This document shows, in pieces, positions 9,570 through 18,295 of a DNA stretch of 35,855 bases. The number at the start of each line of letters is the position of its first letter. Position 1 is the stretch's first letter. The notes beneath the pieces are model-generated. The model was given only the letters and a program-made list of their open reading frames with translations. It did no database searches and had not been told where the DNA came from. Made by a program: the position numbers and the translations under genes. The stretch covers positions 1 to 35,855 of the forward strand of contig JAFGOW010000051.1 in assembly GCA_016926265.1 (NCBI GenBank), given 5' to 3'. The stretch is from Deltaproteobacteria bacterium. Lineage in GTDB: Bacteria > Desulfobacterota > Desulfuromonadia > Desulfuromonadales > JAAYDE01.

Positions 9570-9785
9570 GGAAAACCTCCGGCGGCTGGCGGCGAAATCG
9601 TAGCGTTGGCGCCAAGAAGCAGTTCCGGCAACCTTGGAGCAACGCAGCGGGGCGCTGGAAAAACGCGCCTTGCCAAAGAGACCCCGGGGTTGCTTTTCAA
9701 AAAAAGGAAATTGTTTTTTGACAAAATAGTCTATTAGAGGTTCTTGTCAAGGGAGAATCGGAGCCCGCGGAAGGAAAGGAAGGAG

Positions 9786-10442
9786 ATGGATTCCACCTTT
9801 AACCCGATCGTTCAAACCCTCGCCCTGACGATGGGGGTGGCCTGGGCCAGCGGCCTCAACCTCTACGCCGCGATCCTGCTGCTCGGCCTGCTCGGCGCCA
9901 CGGGCCACCTGACGTTGCCGGAGCAGCTCCAGATCCTCGCCAGTCCCCTGGTGATGCTGGCCGCCGCTTTCATGTATCTGGTGGAGTTTTTCGCCGACAA
10001 GACACCGGGTTTCGATTCGGGGTGGGACGCCGTCCATACCTTCATCCGCATTCCGGCCGGAGCGGCCCTGGCCGCGGGGGCGGTGGGGGAACTCAACCCG
10101 GCCGTTGCCATCGCGGCGGCCATCGTCGGCGGCGGGCTGACCGCCGGCGTGCATGCCACCAAGGCCGGCTCGCGGGTTCTCATCAACAGCTCTCCCGAGC
10201 CCTTTTCCAACTGGGTCGCCTCGGTGGCCGAGGATCTCCTCGTCATCGGCGGGCTGTTTGCCGCCCTCTACCATCCCTGGCTGTTCCTCGGCCTGCTGCT
10301 GCTCTTCATCCTGCTGATGATCTGGCTGCTTCCCCGGCTGTGGCGGGGGCTCAAGCGGCTGTTCGGCTACCTCGGGCGCCTGTTCGGAGGCCCGGCTCCG
10401 CCGCCGGCGGCAGGAACGGGAAGCGGGCCGCCACCGTCCTGA
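9786..10442 (+). CDS. DUF4126-family membrane protein
   Basis: ASGLNLYAAILLLGLLG...EFFADKTPGFDSGWDAVHTFIRIPAGAALAAGA...ATKAGSRVLINSSPEPFSNW is typical of DUF4126 proteins. Start at MDSTFNP with upstream AGGAG. Confidence 0.85.
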   Translation: MDSTFNPIVQTLALTMGVAWASGLNLYAAILLLGLLGATGHLTLPEQLQILASPLVMLAAAFMYLVEFFADKTPGFDSGWDAVHTFIRIPAGAALAAGAVGELNPAVAIAAAIVGGGLTAGVHATKAGSRVLINSSPEPFSNWVASVAEDLLVIGGLFAALYHPWLFLGLLLLFILLMIWLLPRLWRGLKRLFGYLGRLFGGPAPPPAAGTGSGPPPS

Positions 10443-10458
10443 AGGCGGGGGCGCTCCC

Positions 10459-10890
10459 TCAGAGCTGATAGATCTCCTCGCAACTCAATTTTTTGATCCC
10501 GGCCTCGTCGATCAGCTTTTCAACCTGGTCGATGTTTTCCGCGTCGATCACCAGGATCGCCGATCCTGGCTTGGGCATCAGGGTGGCGTAGGCGTTCTTG
10601 ATGTTGATGCCGGCCTTGGCCAAATGTTCGAGGAGATCGTGGAGGCCGCCGGGGCGGTCGGGCATCCGCACCGCGACGATCCTTCTCAGCACCGCGCTGT
10701 AGCCGGCCGCGGTCAGCACCTGGTGCCCCTGGTCCGGATGGTCGAGGAGCAAGTTGAGGATTCCCCAGCCATAGGAGCTGCTGGAGAGGGTCATGGCGCG
10801 GATGTTGATCCGATGCTGGCGCAGCACGCCGGTCACCTTTTCCAGATGGCCGGGCTGATTCTCCAGGAAGATCGAAACTTGACGGGGCAT
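10459..10890 (-). CDS. ACT domain-containing protein (two tandem ACT-like repeats)
   Basis: 143 aa: VSIFLENQPGHLEKVTGVLRQHRINIRAMTL and RIVAVRMPDRPGGLHDLLEHLAKAGINIKNAYA. Confidence 0.88.
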   Translation of the reverse strand: MPRQVSIFLENQPGHLEKVTGVLRQHRINIRAMTLSSSSYGWGILNLLLDHPDQGHQVLTAAGYSAVLRRIVAVRMPDRPGGLHDLLEHLAKAGINIKNAYATLMPKPGSAILVIDAENIDQVEKLIDEAGIKKLSCEEIYQL

Positions 10891-10892
10891 GG

Positions 10893-12206
10893 CTATTCTC
10901 CTTGTCGGTGGCGCAGGTCCTGGACGCGAACGGCTTTTCCTTCCGATTTGGGAAGGGCTCCCGGCTCCACCAGCCGCACCTCGGGGGTGACCAGCACCTC
11001 GTCGCGGATCTCTTCCTGGATTCGGCGCCGCAGGTTTTCCAGGGGCTCCATTTCGCCGGTGAAGAAGTGAGGGCTGATTTCCACCTTGATCAGCATCTCA
11101 TCCACCCCCTTGACCGTCTCCAGGACGATCAGATAATCGTTGCCGATTTCGGGGAAGCCCATGAGGATTTTCTCGACCTGCATCGGAAACACGTTGCACC
11201 CCTTGATGATGAACATGTCGTCGGTGCGGCCGGTGATGCGGTCGATGCGGCGATGGCTGCGGCCGCAGGGACAATCCCCCGGCACAAAGCGGGTCAGGTC
11301 GCGGGTCCGGTAGCGGATGATCGGCATCGCCTGGCGGTCGAGGGTGGTCATGACCAGTTCGCCGACCACCCCCTCGGGAACCGGTTGCAAGGTTTCCGGA
11401 TCGACGATTTCGGCGATGTAAGCGTCCTCCCAGAGATGGAGGCCGTTCTGGCATTCGCATTCGAAGGCGACGCCGGGGCCGTTCATCTCCGACAGGCCGT
11501 AGGAGTTGAAAGCCTTGACGCCATAGAGATCCTGAATCCGCCGGCGCTGGCCTTCGGTGTGGGGTTCGGCGCCGATGACCAGAATCCGCAGCCGGGTGTC
11601 GCGGCTGATATCGACCTTAAGCTCCCGGAAGGTTTCGTGAAGCCGCGCTAGGTAGCTGGGGATGGCGTGGATGACGGTGGTGCCGAAGTTGGTCATCAGC
11701 TGGATCTGGCGCCGGCTGTTGCCGGCGCCGGCCGGGATGGTCAGGGCGCCGAGGCGTTCGGCGCCGTACTGGAAGCCGAGGCCGCCGGTGAAGAGCCCGT
11801 AGCCGCAGATGTTCTGGAAGACGTCGCCGGGGCGCGCGCCGGCCGCGAACAGGGAGCGGGCGACCAGATTGGCCCAGGAATCGAGGTCATGGCGGTTGTG
11901 AAAGATCACCGTCGGGTTGCCGGTGGTGCCGCTGGAGCAGTGAAGGCGGATCACGGTGTCGAGCGGCGCCGAGAGCAGGCCGTAGGGGAAGTGTTCCCGC
12001 AGATCCTCCTTGGTGGTCATCGGCAGCTTGTCGAGATCCGACAGCGAGCGGATATCCTCCGGGGAGATCCCCCGCCGCGCCAGAACGGCGCCGTAAAAGG
12101 GGGAGCCGGCCGCCCGCCGGAGCGTCTCCCGGAGCCGTTCCAACTGGAATGTCGCCAGCCCTGAGCGGGGCATGGTTTCCAGTTCCTGTTGCCAATAGAT
12201 GGGCAT
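10893..12206 (-). CDS. paaK: phenylacetate-CoA ligase / AMP-dependent CoA ligase
   Basis: Start at MPIYWQQELETMPR. LHCSSGTTGNPTVIFHN (AMP-binding P-loop), SYGLSEMNGPGVAFEC, RTRDLTRFVPGDCPCGRSHRRIDRITGRTDDMFIIKGCNVFP. Confidence 0.92.
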   Translation of the reverse strand: MPIYWQQELETMPRSGLATFQLERLRETLRRAAGSPFYGAVLARRGISPEDIRSLSDLDKLPMTTKEDLREHFPYGLLSAPLDTVIRLHCSSGTTGNPTVIFHNRHDLDSWANLVARSLFAAGARPGDVFQNICGYGLFTGGLGFQYGAERLGALTIPAGAGNSRRQIQLMTNFGTTVIHAIPSYLARLHETFRELKVDISRDTRLRILVIGAEPHTEGQRRRIQDLYGVKAFNSYGLSEMNGPGVAFECECQNGLHLWEDAYIAEIVDPETLQPVPEGVVGELVMTTLDRQAMPIIRYRTRDLTRFVPGDCPCGRSHRRIDRITGRTDDMFIIKGCNVFPMQVEKILMGFPEIGNDYLIVLETVKGVDEMLIKVEISPHFFTGEMEPLENLRRRIQEEIRDEVLVTPEVRLVEPGALPKSEGKAVRVQDLRHRQGE

Positions 12207-12263
12207 CCTTTCCTTCTTTCCTGGGTATTTCCCAATGATTTCGAGCCTGCGAGAGGCTCCCTC

Positions 12264-12292
12264 TATATAGCACAATGGTTCTCGAAGCTCAA
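12264..12292 (-). promoter_or_regulatory. candidate sigma70-type promoter for the paaK/ACT operon (TTGAGC-17-TATATA)
   Basis: Reverse strand: TTGAGC (12292-12287), 17-nt spacer, TATATA (12269-12264), about 60 nt upstream of the start codon. Confidence 0.5.
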
Positions 12293-12463
12293 TCTTGACG
12301 GCTTCGGAGACGACCGCTCCTCTCCGGCTTCGGTTTTCATTCGTTGGCGCGGAGTTTATTAAGCTTGGATCCATTGGGAATCTTTGGTCGAAATCCAGGG
12401 CGATGGGGGCGGCTTGACGACCCTGTTTCTTTGAAGAGGAAAAAACGTCGCGGGAGGGTCTTT

Positions 12464-12541
12464 ATGACCCTTGTTATTTTATTAAAGAAGATTTGGATTA
12501 AAAAAATTGCAGAGATGGTTTTGAAAATTTTTGTCGGGTAG
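12464..12541 (+). CDS. putative 25-aa cationic amphipathic small peptide (hypothetical)
   Basis: Translation MTLVILLKKIWIKKIAEMVLKIFVG*, preceded by GGGAGGG five nt before the ATG. In frame at the 3' end of ORF 12344..12541. Confidence 0.35.
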   Translation: MTLVILLKKIWIKKIAEMVLKIFVG

Positions 12542-12703
12542 CGGCGAATAATATTCGGGATATTTCTTTTTTCTGGTGCTGTGGTATAGTTACACCCGGT
12601 TTAGCGATGACGGATATCCTTTTAAAGGGATCGAAAAGGAAGCGGATATTTTAAGAAAAAATTTTAATTTTAATTATTTTACACGATGGGAAGGGGGGAT
12701 AAA

Positions 12704-13357
12704 ATGAACGAAACGGAATGCTGCAAAGAGGCCGTTTTCCCGCGCCTTAATGAGCCGGCGCCGGATTTCGAGGCCGTCACCACCCACGGCACCAGGAAAT
12801 TGTCCGATTATCGGGGCAAATGGCTGATCCTTTTTTCCCATCCCGCCGACTTCACGCCGGTCTGCACCACTGAATTCATCGGTTTCGCCCGGCATTACGA
12901 AGAGTTCAAAAAGTTGGGATGCGAACTGCTCGGGCTTTCCATCGACGGCCGTGCCGCCCACATCGCCTGGGTGTTGGCCATCAAGGAGAAATTCGGGGTC
13001 GAAATTCCCTTCCCCATCATTGAGGATCTGTCGATGAAGGTGGCCCATGCCTACGGCATGATTCAGCCCGGCGCCAGCGATACCTCGGCGGTGCGGGCCA
13101 CCTTTTTCATCGATCCCAAGGGGATTCTGCGGGCGATGGTCTATTACCCGATGAGCAATGGGCGCTCCATCGCCGAATTCGTCCGGTTGCTGGCCGCGCT
13201 GCAGACCTCCGATAAACATGGCGTGGCGACCCCTGAAGGATGGCAGCCGGGGGAGATGGTCATCGTGCCGCCGCCGAAAACGGTGGCTGACGCGGAAAAA
13301 CGGGCCGGCGAAGGCTATGAATACACCGACTGGTTTTTCTGCAAGAAGAAGCTCTGA
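12704..13357 (+). CDS. peroxiredoxin (1-Cys / Prx6-type)
   Basis: HPADFTPVCTTEFIGFARHYEEF (peroxidatic Cys), DPKGILRAMVYYPMSNGRSIAEFVRLLAALQ. Start at MNETECC after GGGGGG-type SD; 12686 is an upstream alternative. Confidence 0.92.
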   Translation: MNETECCKEAVFPRLNEPAPDFEAVTTHGTRKLSDYRGKWLILFSHPADFTPVCTTEFIGFARHYEEFKKLGCELLGLSIDGRAAHIAWVLAIKEKFGVEIPFPIIEDLSMKVAHAYGMIQPGASDTSAVRATFFIDPKGILRAMVYYPMSNGRSIAEFVRLLAALQTSDKHGVATPEGWQPGEMVIVPPPKTVADAEKRAGEGYEYTDWFFCKKKL

Positions 13358-13536
13358 AGGGAATGGCTGACCCGGGCGCCCGCAAGGCGTCCGCTGAAAC
13401 GACGGCAAACGGTAAACGGTAATATGGTCGAAGGGAGATGGTGCCGAGAAGGAGGGGAAGAAAAATCAAGGTTGCTAACCGCTGTGGGTGAGAAGGCAGG
13501 CTTCAAAAAACTGGATCGTTTTCAAAGGAGAAAACC

Positions 13537-14088
13537 ATGAAAGGCGTTACTTTTTTTGTTGCGTTGTTGTTTGTGGTGGTTAGTTCGGTAGCATTCGCGG
13601 CTCCGGCCCCCCAGAAGGTTGTCGATCTGGGCAAGGGGAAATTGGCTGAACTCGGGAAGGACAAGGTCATCGTCAAGGCTGTGAGGGCCGACAATGCCGA
13701 AGGCTTGACCCTGGACCAGATCAAGAAAATGGACGAGGAGTGGATTGCCGCCAAGAAGGCCAAGCAGACCATTCCTCTGATGAAAGAGAAACTGGAAAAC
13801 GCCTGCGCCAAGTATCTCAAGGAAACGATAATGCCGGCGCATCCCTACATCACCGAGATTTTTGTCTGCAACAAGATGGGCGCCAACGTCTGCCAGACCG
13901 ACCTGACCGGCGACTACTGGCAGGGGGATGAGGCCAAACATAAGGATGTTTTCAAGAAAGATGTGCTGGTTTCCGAGGTGGAGCAGGAAGACGGCAAAAA
14001 CATCGCCCAGGTTTCCGTTCCGGTCATGATGGGGAAAATGCATGTCGGCACCATGACCATCGGTGTTGACGTCGACAAGGTTCCCTGA
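13537..14088 (+). CDS. periplasmic stand-alone PDC/cache-like sensor domain protein
   Basis: 183 aa with Sec signal peptide (MKGVTFFVALLFVVVSSVAFAAPAPQ). ITEIFVCNKMGANVCQTDLTGDYWQGDEAKHKDVF and QVSVPVMMGKMHVGTMTIGVDV resemble PDC domains. No transmembrane or output domain. Confidence 0.7.
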   Translation: MKGVTFFVALLFVVVSSVAFAAPAPQKVVDLGKGKLAELGKDKVIVKAVRADNAEGLTLDQIKKMDEEWIAAKKAKQTIPLMKEKLENACAKYLKETIMPAHPYITEIFVCNKMGANVCQTDLTGDYWQGDEAKHKDVFKKDVLVSEVEQEDGKNIAQVSVPVMMGKMHVGTMTIGVDVDKVP

Positions 14089-14135
14089 CCGGCCCTTCCC
14101 AAGAGCTGTTCATTATTTTTCGCCGGCCATCTCCG

Positions 14136-14175
14136 AAAAATCCCGGGAGCCTTCAAAGGCTCCCGGGATTTTTTT
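14136..14175 (+). terminator. Rho-independent terminator
   Basis: TCCCGGGAGCC (14141-14151) - TTCAAA - GGCTCCCGGGA (14158-14168): perfect 11-bp stem with A-run before and T-run after. Confidence 0.92.
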
Positions 14176-14303
14176 CGGCTGCCGCCAACCCTTGGCCCCC
14201 TGAGCCGGCGGCCCTGGAAGATGTTTCCGGCGATGGGTCTTCCCCTGGCCTGACAAAGGGTGATAGTATAATTACTTTCTAGGCCTTCTCGCCAGGACCA
14301 TCC

Positions 14304-16409
14304 ATGAAACGGTTGATTTTCCGGACTTTTTTCGTCTCCATCCTGTTATTCCTGTTTTCCTCTTCCTTCTCGCCGGCTGCCGAGGAACGTCCCGCCTCCT
14401 ACGAGGCCGAGCGGGTCAAGGTTTTGAGCTTCATCATCCGGCAGCATCTGTCCCGCCACCATTTCAGCCGCAAAACCTTCGATGACAGTCTGTCCCAGGC
14501 CGCCTTCTCCCTTTTCCTGGAGCAGATCGATTATCAGAAGAGGTTTCTGACCCAGTCCGATGTTCTTGAACTGAAGGCATTCGAAAATCTGATCGACGAT
14601 GAAATGGTCCTCGGCCAGGTCGATCTGCCCGTGGTTTCTCACCGGCTGATGAAAAAACGGGTCGAAAAGGCCGAGCAGATGGTGGACCGCCTGCTCCGCG
14701 CCGGTCTGGATTTCAACCTCCAGGAACAGCTGGAGACCGATCCGAAAAAACGCTCCTTTTGCGCCACGGCTTCGGAATTGGCGGAGCGATGGCGTAAACT
14801 TCTGAAATATCAGACGATTATTAATTATTTGGAGATTTCGGAGCAGCAGCGCGAAGAGGGGGGCCGCGGCGGCCAGGGGAAAGGCCATTCCGAGGAGGCG
14901 CTCTGGCAAAAGGCCCAGGAAAAGACCCGCAAGAGTTTTCAGCACCTCTTTTCCCGCTTGCGCCGGCAGGATATCCGGACCTACTACTCGCTTTATCTCA
15001 ACGCGGTGGCCCGGGCTTTCGACCCCCATACCAACTACCTGGATCCCAATACCGAAGAGGATTTCGACATCAGCATGAAGGGCTCTTTGGAAGGGATCGG
15101 CGCCAGTCTGCGCGAGGATGACGGTTTCATCAAGGTGGTCGAAATCATTCCCGGCAGCGCCGCGGCGCGTCAGGGGCAGCTGGCCAAGGAGGATACCATC
15201 CTCAAGGTCGCCCAGGGAGCGGGCGAGCCGGTCGATGTGTCGGAAATGCGCCTGCGGGATGCGGTCAGGCTGATCCGCGGCAAAAAGGGGACGGAGGTCC
15301 GGCTGACGGCCCAGAAACCGAACGGCGACATCCTGGTGGTGCCGATTGTGCGGGATGTGGTCAACATCGAAGCGACCTTCGTCAAAATGGCCTCCCTGGT
15401 GGACCCGAAAGGGGAGCGCCCCCGATTCGGCTATATCCACATTCCGGCCTTCTATCGCGATCTGAATGCCAACGGCAAGGGGGAGCGGGGACGGAACGCC
15501 ACCGATGATTTTCGGGCAGCGCTCGAGACGCTGCAGAAGGACGGGGTGCGCGGACTGATTATCGATCTGCGCAATGATGGGGGGGGCGCCTTGCAGGACG
15601 CCGTCAACATCGCCGGTCTGTTTATCGATAAGGGGCCCATCGTTCAGGTCAAAGACAGCCAGGGGCAGATGAAAACCCTTTCGGACCCCGAAGAGGGGGT
15701 GGTTTTCGGCGCTCCCGTCGTGGTGCTGGTCAACAAATTCAGTGCTTCGGCTTCGGAAATTCTGGCCGCCGCTCTCCAGGATTACGGTCGCGCCGTCATT
15801 CTGGGGGGGGAGCACACCCACGGCAAGGGGACGGTCCAGGCCCTGATCGATCTGGATCAGGGTTATTTTTCCCGGAAGATGGAAAAATACGGGCCGCTGG
15901 GGGCGCTCAAGGTGACGATCCAGAAGTTTTATCGGGTCAACGGCGACTCGACCCAATCCCGCGGGGTGATTCCGGATATCGTGCTTCCCGATCGCCTCGC
16001 CGTTCTGGAAAGCGGCGAGCGGTACCTGACCCATTCGCTGCCGTGGGACCGGGTGCCCCCCGTCCATTACGAGCCATGGCCGGCGGCGGCCGGCGGTCTT
16101 GACGGTCTGCGGCGGGAGAGTCTCGAACGGGTGGAGAAGAATAGCGCCTTCGCCCGTATTCTCCAAGAGACCGCTCTGGAACGTAAAAAAATCGCCAACA
16201 CCCTGCGGCCGCTGAGTTTGGACCAGATTCGGGCGGAGCGGAAGGCGCTGGAACAGATCCGCAACGGCAAGGAGCTCCGGTTCGAGGATTACCAGGTCAG
16301 GGAAGCGGGGCTTTCGGACCAGAAAGAAAGCGCCCTCTCGGAACAACTGGTACGGGATCCCTACGTACAGCAGGCGTTTCTGGTCCTTCGGGAGCTGGCC
16401 AAACGCTGA
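14304..16409 (+). CDS. prc: carboxy-terminal (tail-specific) processing protease
   Basis: 701 aa. Signal peptide, SLEGIGASLREDDGFIKVVEIIPGSAAARQGQL (PDZ), GLIIDLRNDGGGALQDAVNIAGLFI, VVLVNKFSASASEILAAALQDYGRAVILGGEHTHGKGTVQ (Ser/Lys catalytic region). Confidence 0.95.
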   Translation: MKRLIFRTFFVSILLFLFSSSFSPAAEERPASYEAERVKVLSFIIRQHLSRHHFSRKTFDDSLSQAAFSLFLEQIDYQKRFLTQSDVLELKAFENLIDDEMVLGQVDLPVVSHRLMKKRVEKAEQMVDRLLRAGLDFNLQEQLETDPKKRSFCATASELAERWRKLLKYQTIINYLEISEQQREEGGRGGQGKGHSEEALWQKAQEKTRKSFQHLFSRLRRQDIRTYYSLYLNAVARAFDPHTNYLDPNTEEDFDISMKGSLEGIGASLREDDGFIKVVEIIPGSAAARQGQLAKEDTILKVAQGAGEPVDVSEMRLRDAVRLIRGKKGTEVRLTAQKPNGDILVVPIVRDVVNIEATFVKMASLVDPKGERPRFGYIHIPAFYRDLNANGKGERGRNATDDFRAALETLQKDGVRGLIIDLRNDGGGALQDAVNIAGLFIDKGPIVQVKDSQGQMKTLSDPEEGVVFGAPVVVLVNKFSASASEILAAALQDYGRAVILGGEHTHGKGTVQALIDLDQGYFSRKMEKYGPLGALKVTIQKFYRVNGDSTQSRGVIPDIVLPDRLAVLESGERYLTHSLPWDRVPPVHYEPWPAAAGGLDGLRRESLERVEKNSAFARILQETALERKKIANTLRPLSLDQIRAERKALEQIRNGKELRFEDYQVREAGLSDQKESALSEQLVRDPYVQQAFLVLRELAKR

Positions 16410-16446
16410 AAGGGGGGACGGTGGGAGGGCCGATTGCCGGTGGCGG

Positions 16447-17178
16447 TCAGCTGTCGGGGAGCAGTTTTCGGCTTTTCGCCACGAAGGGGCTCTGAGGGAA
16501 TTCTTTGGCTAGCTGTTGAAAGGTTTCCACGGTTTTCGGCAGGTTGGCGCTGTGGAAGTAGGCTTGCCCCAGCAGAAAGTAGGCCTCATCCTTTCTTCCG
16601 AAATCGGGGAACTCCGCGAACAGCGCCTGAAAACGCCCGATGGCCGCCGGATATTCTTTGGTCCGCAGATAAAAACGGCCAACGTAGAATTCGTGTTCGG
16701 CCAATTCCTGGCGCAGCTCGGCGACCTTGGCGGCGGCATTGGCGGCCTGGGGATCGTCGGGAAACATCCGGATCAGGCTCTGGAAGGTGACCAGGGCGTT
16801 GAAAGTGGCGGTCTGATCCCTGTCGGGGGTGAGCCTCTGATGAAAATAGCAGAGGCCAAGCTTGTACATGACCTCGGGGGTTCTGCGGGCTTCGGGGTGG
16901 CGCTTGAGGAAGTTTTCGTAGGTGGCGGTGGCTTCGGGATATTCCTTGGCTTTGAAGTGGGCTTCGGCGATCTTTAATTCCGCCAGCATGTTGAGCTGGG
17001 GAGAGAGGTAGGCGTCAAGCACCTTCTGCCAGTTTTCAATGGCCTCCCGGTAATTCCCCTTTTCCATCTGCTGTTCCCCGCGCTGGAAATGCTCCTCCGG
17101 CGAGAAATAGGTCTGCTTTTTTTCCAGCAGGGAGCAGGCGGAAAGCAGGAGCAGCAGCAAAGGGACAAGCCATTTCAT
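16447..17178 (-). CDS. bamD: outer membrane protein assembly factor BamD
   Basis: Start at MKWLVPLLLLLLSACSLLEKK (lipobox LSAC), then TPR-type repeats with EYPEATATYENFLKRHPEARRTPEVMYKLGLCYF. Confidence 0.88.
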   Translation of the reverse strand: MKWLVPLLLLLLSACSLLEKKQTYFSPEEHFQRGEQQMEKGNYREAIENWQKVLDAYLSPQLNMLAELKIAEAHFKAKEYPEATATYENFLKRHPEARRTPEVMYKLGLCYFHQRLTPDRDQTATFNALVTFQSLIRMFPDDPQAANAAAKVAELRQELAEHEFYVGRFYLRTKEYPAAIGRFQALFAEFPDFGRKDEAYFLLGQAYFHSANLPKTVETFQQLAKEFPQSPFVAKSRKLLPDS

Positions 17179-17324
17179 AGGATGCACGCTGACCGGGAAA
17201 TTGGGCACAGGGACGACCGAGTGGACGGCACCAATGTATCCGGACCCTTTCCTCGCTGTCAATGGCGTTTTTGGGCCGCGTCAAGCAGCGCCGGTCGCTC
17301 CGGCCCGGCGGCCCGCCGCCGCCC

Positions 17325-18182
17325 TCAGGCCAGCAGCTGGGCGGCTTCGGGCTCCAGGATATTCCGCAACTTTTTCAAGGCGTTGCTTTCCAGTTGCCTG
17401 ATCCGTTCCCGGCTCAGCCGGTAGCGGTCCGCCAGATCCTGAAGAGTGGCGGGGCGCTCGGAAAGGATCCGCGCCTCGATGATGGCCCGTTCCCTGTCGT
17501 TGAGCTGCAGCAGCGCCCCATGGACCTGGCTGGCGACGGTTTCCTCCTGTTCCTGCTGGAGGTACTCCTGCTCCTGGTTGTCCCGCGGGTCGGGGAGGGT
17601 GTCCAGCAGCGTGTAGTCGCTTCCCTCCATCAGGGGGATGTCGATGGAGGCGTCGCGTCCGTTGACCCGGCACTCCATCTCCTCCAGCTCTTCCAGGGCC
17701 ACATCCAGCTCCCGCGCCGCTTCGATTCTCGGGTATTCGTCCCCCATCTGCCGGAAGGCGCGGCGGACCTGACCCAGTTTGAAGAACAGCTTTTTCTGGG
17801 CCTGGGTGGTGCCGATCTTGACCAGAGACCAACAGCGGATGATGAAGTTGTTGATGTAAGCCTTGATCCACCAGACCGCATAGGAGATGAGCCGCAGCCC
17901 TTTGTCCGGATCGAATTTCTTCACCGCCATCATCAGCCCGATGTTGCCCTCCTGGATCAGATCGAGGGTCTTCATGCCGTAACCCCGATATTCATGGGCG
18001 ATTTTGACCACGAAACGGAGATTGGAACAGATCAGCCGTTGCGCCGCCTCCAGGTCGCCGTGGCGCCGGTAGCGGGATGCCAGTTCCTGTTCTTCCTCCC
18101 GTGAAAGGAGTTTGAACTGTTTGATCTGGCTCATGTAGTATTCCAGGGAATCGGAAGCGGCAAGGGTCGAAAGATGGTTCAT
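17325..18182 (-). CDS. rpoH: RNA polymerase sigma factor RpoH (sigma-32 type)
   Basis: LICSNLRFVVKIAHEYRGYGMKTLDLIQEGNIGLMMAVKKFDPDKGLRLISYAVWWIKAYINNFIIRCWSLVKIGTTQAQKKLFFKL. Start chosen at MNHLSTLA (18182) because AAAGGAGG precedes it; the ORF-track ATG at 18212 lies inside the CIRCE-like element. Confidence 0.93.
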   Translation of the reverse strand: MNHLSTLAASDSLEYYMSQIKQFKLLSREEEQELASRYRRHGDLEAAQRLICSNLRFVVKIAHEYRGYGMKTLDLIQEGNIGLMMAVKKFDPDKGLRLISYAVWWIKAYINNFIIRCWSLVKIGTTQAQKKLFFKLGQVRRAFRQMGDEYPRIEAARELDVALEELEEMECRVNGRDASIDIPLMEGSDYTLLDTLPDPRDNQEQEYLQQEQEETVASQVHGALLQLNDRERAIIEARILSERPATLQDLADRYRLSRERIRQLESNALKKLRNILEPEAAQLLA

Positions 18183-18201
18183 GTCTTCGGGGCCTCCTTT
18201 T

Positions 18202-18228
18202 TTGGCACTCATCAGAAGGGAGTGCTAA
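18202..18228 (-). promoter_or_regulatory. CIRCE element (HrcA operator) in the rpoH leader
   Basis: TTGGCACTC (18202-18210) - 9 nt ATCAGAAGG - GAGTGCTAA (18220-18228). Consensus is TTAGCACTC-N9-GAGTGCTAA, so 17 of 18 positions match with the exact spacer length. Confidence 0.9.
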
Positions 18229-18237
18229 CAGCACTAT

Positions 18238-18266
18238 TTTATAGCAGAGACGGCCCCCGGTTTCAA
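18238..18266 (-). promoter_or_regulatory. sigma70-type promoter of rpoH (TTGAAA-17-TATAAA)
   Basis: Reverse strand: TTGAAA (18266-18261), 17-nt spacer, TATAAA (18243-18238). The CIRCE begins about 10 nt downstream of the -10. Confidence 0.75.
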
Positions 18267-18295
18267 GATAAAATCCGTTCCGCGTCCCCGGATGC

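Noticed and set aside
9710-9760. Spaced inverted repeat TTGACA...TGTCAA upstream of the DUF4126 gene
   Set aside because: Half-sites are short and 19+ nt apart with no -10 at the right spacing; likely chance in a short AT-rich spacer.
14346-16346. 666-aa - strand ORF opposite prc
   Set aside because: Antisense shadow; the + strand protease motifs are unambiguous.
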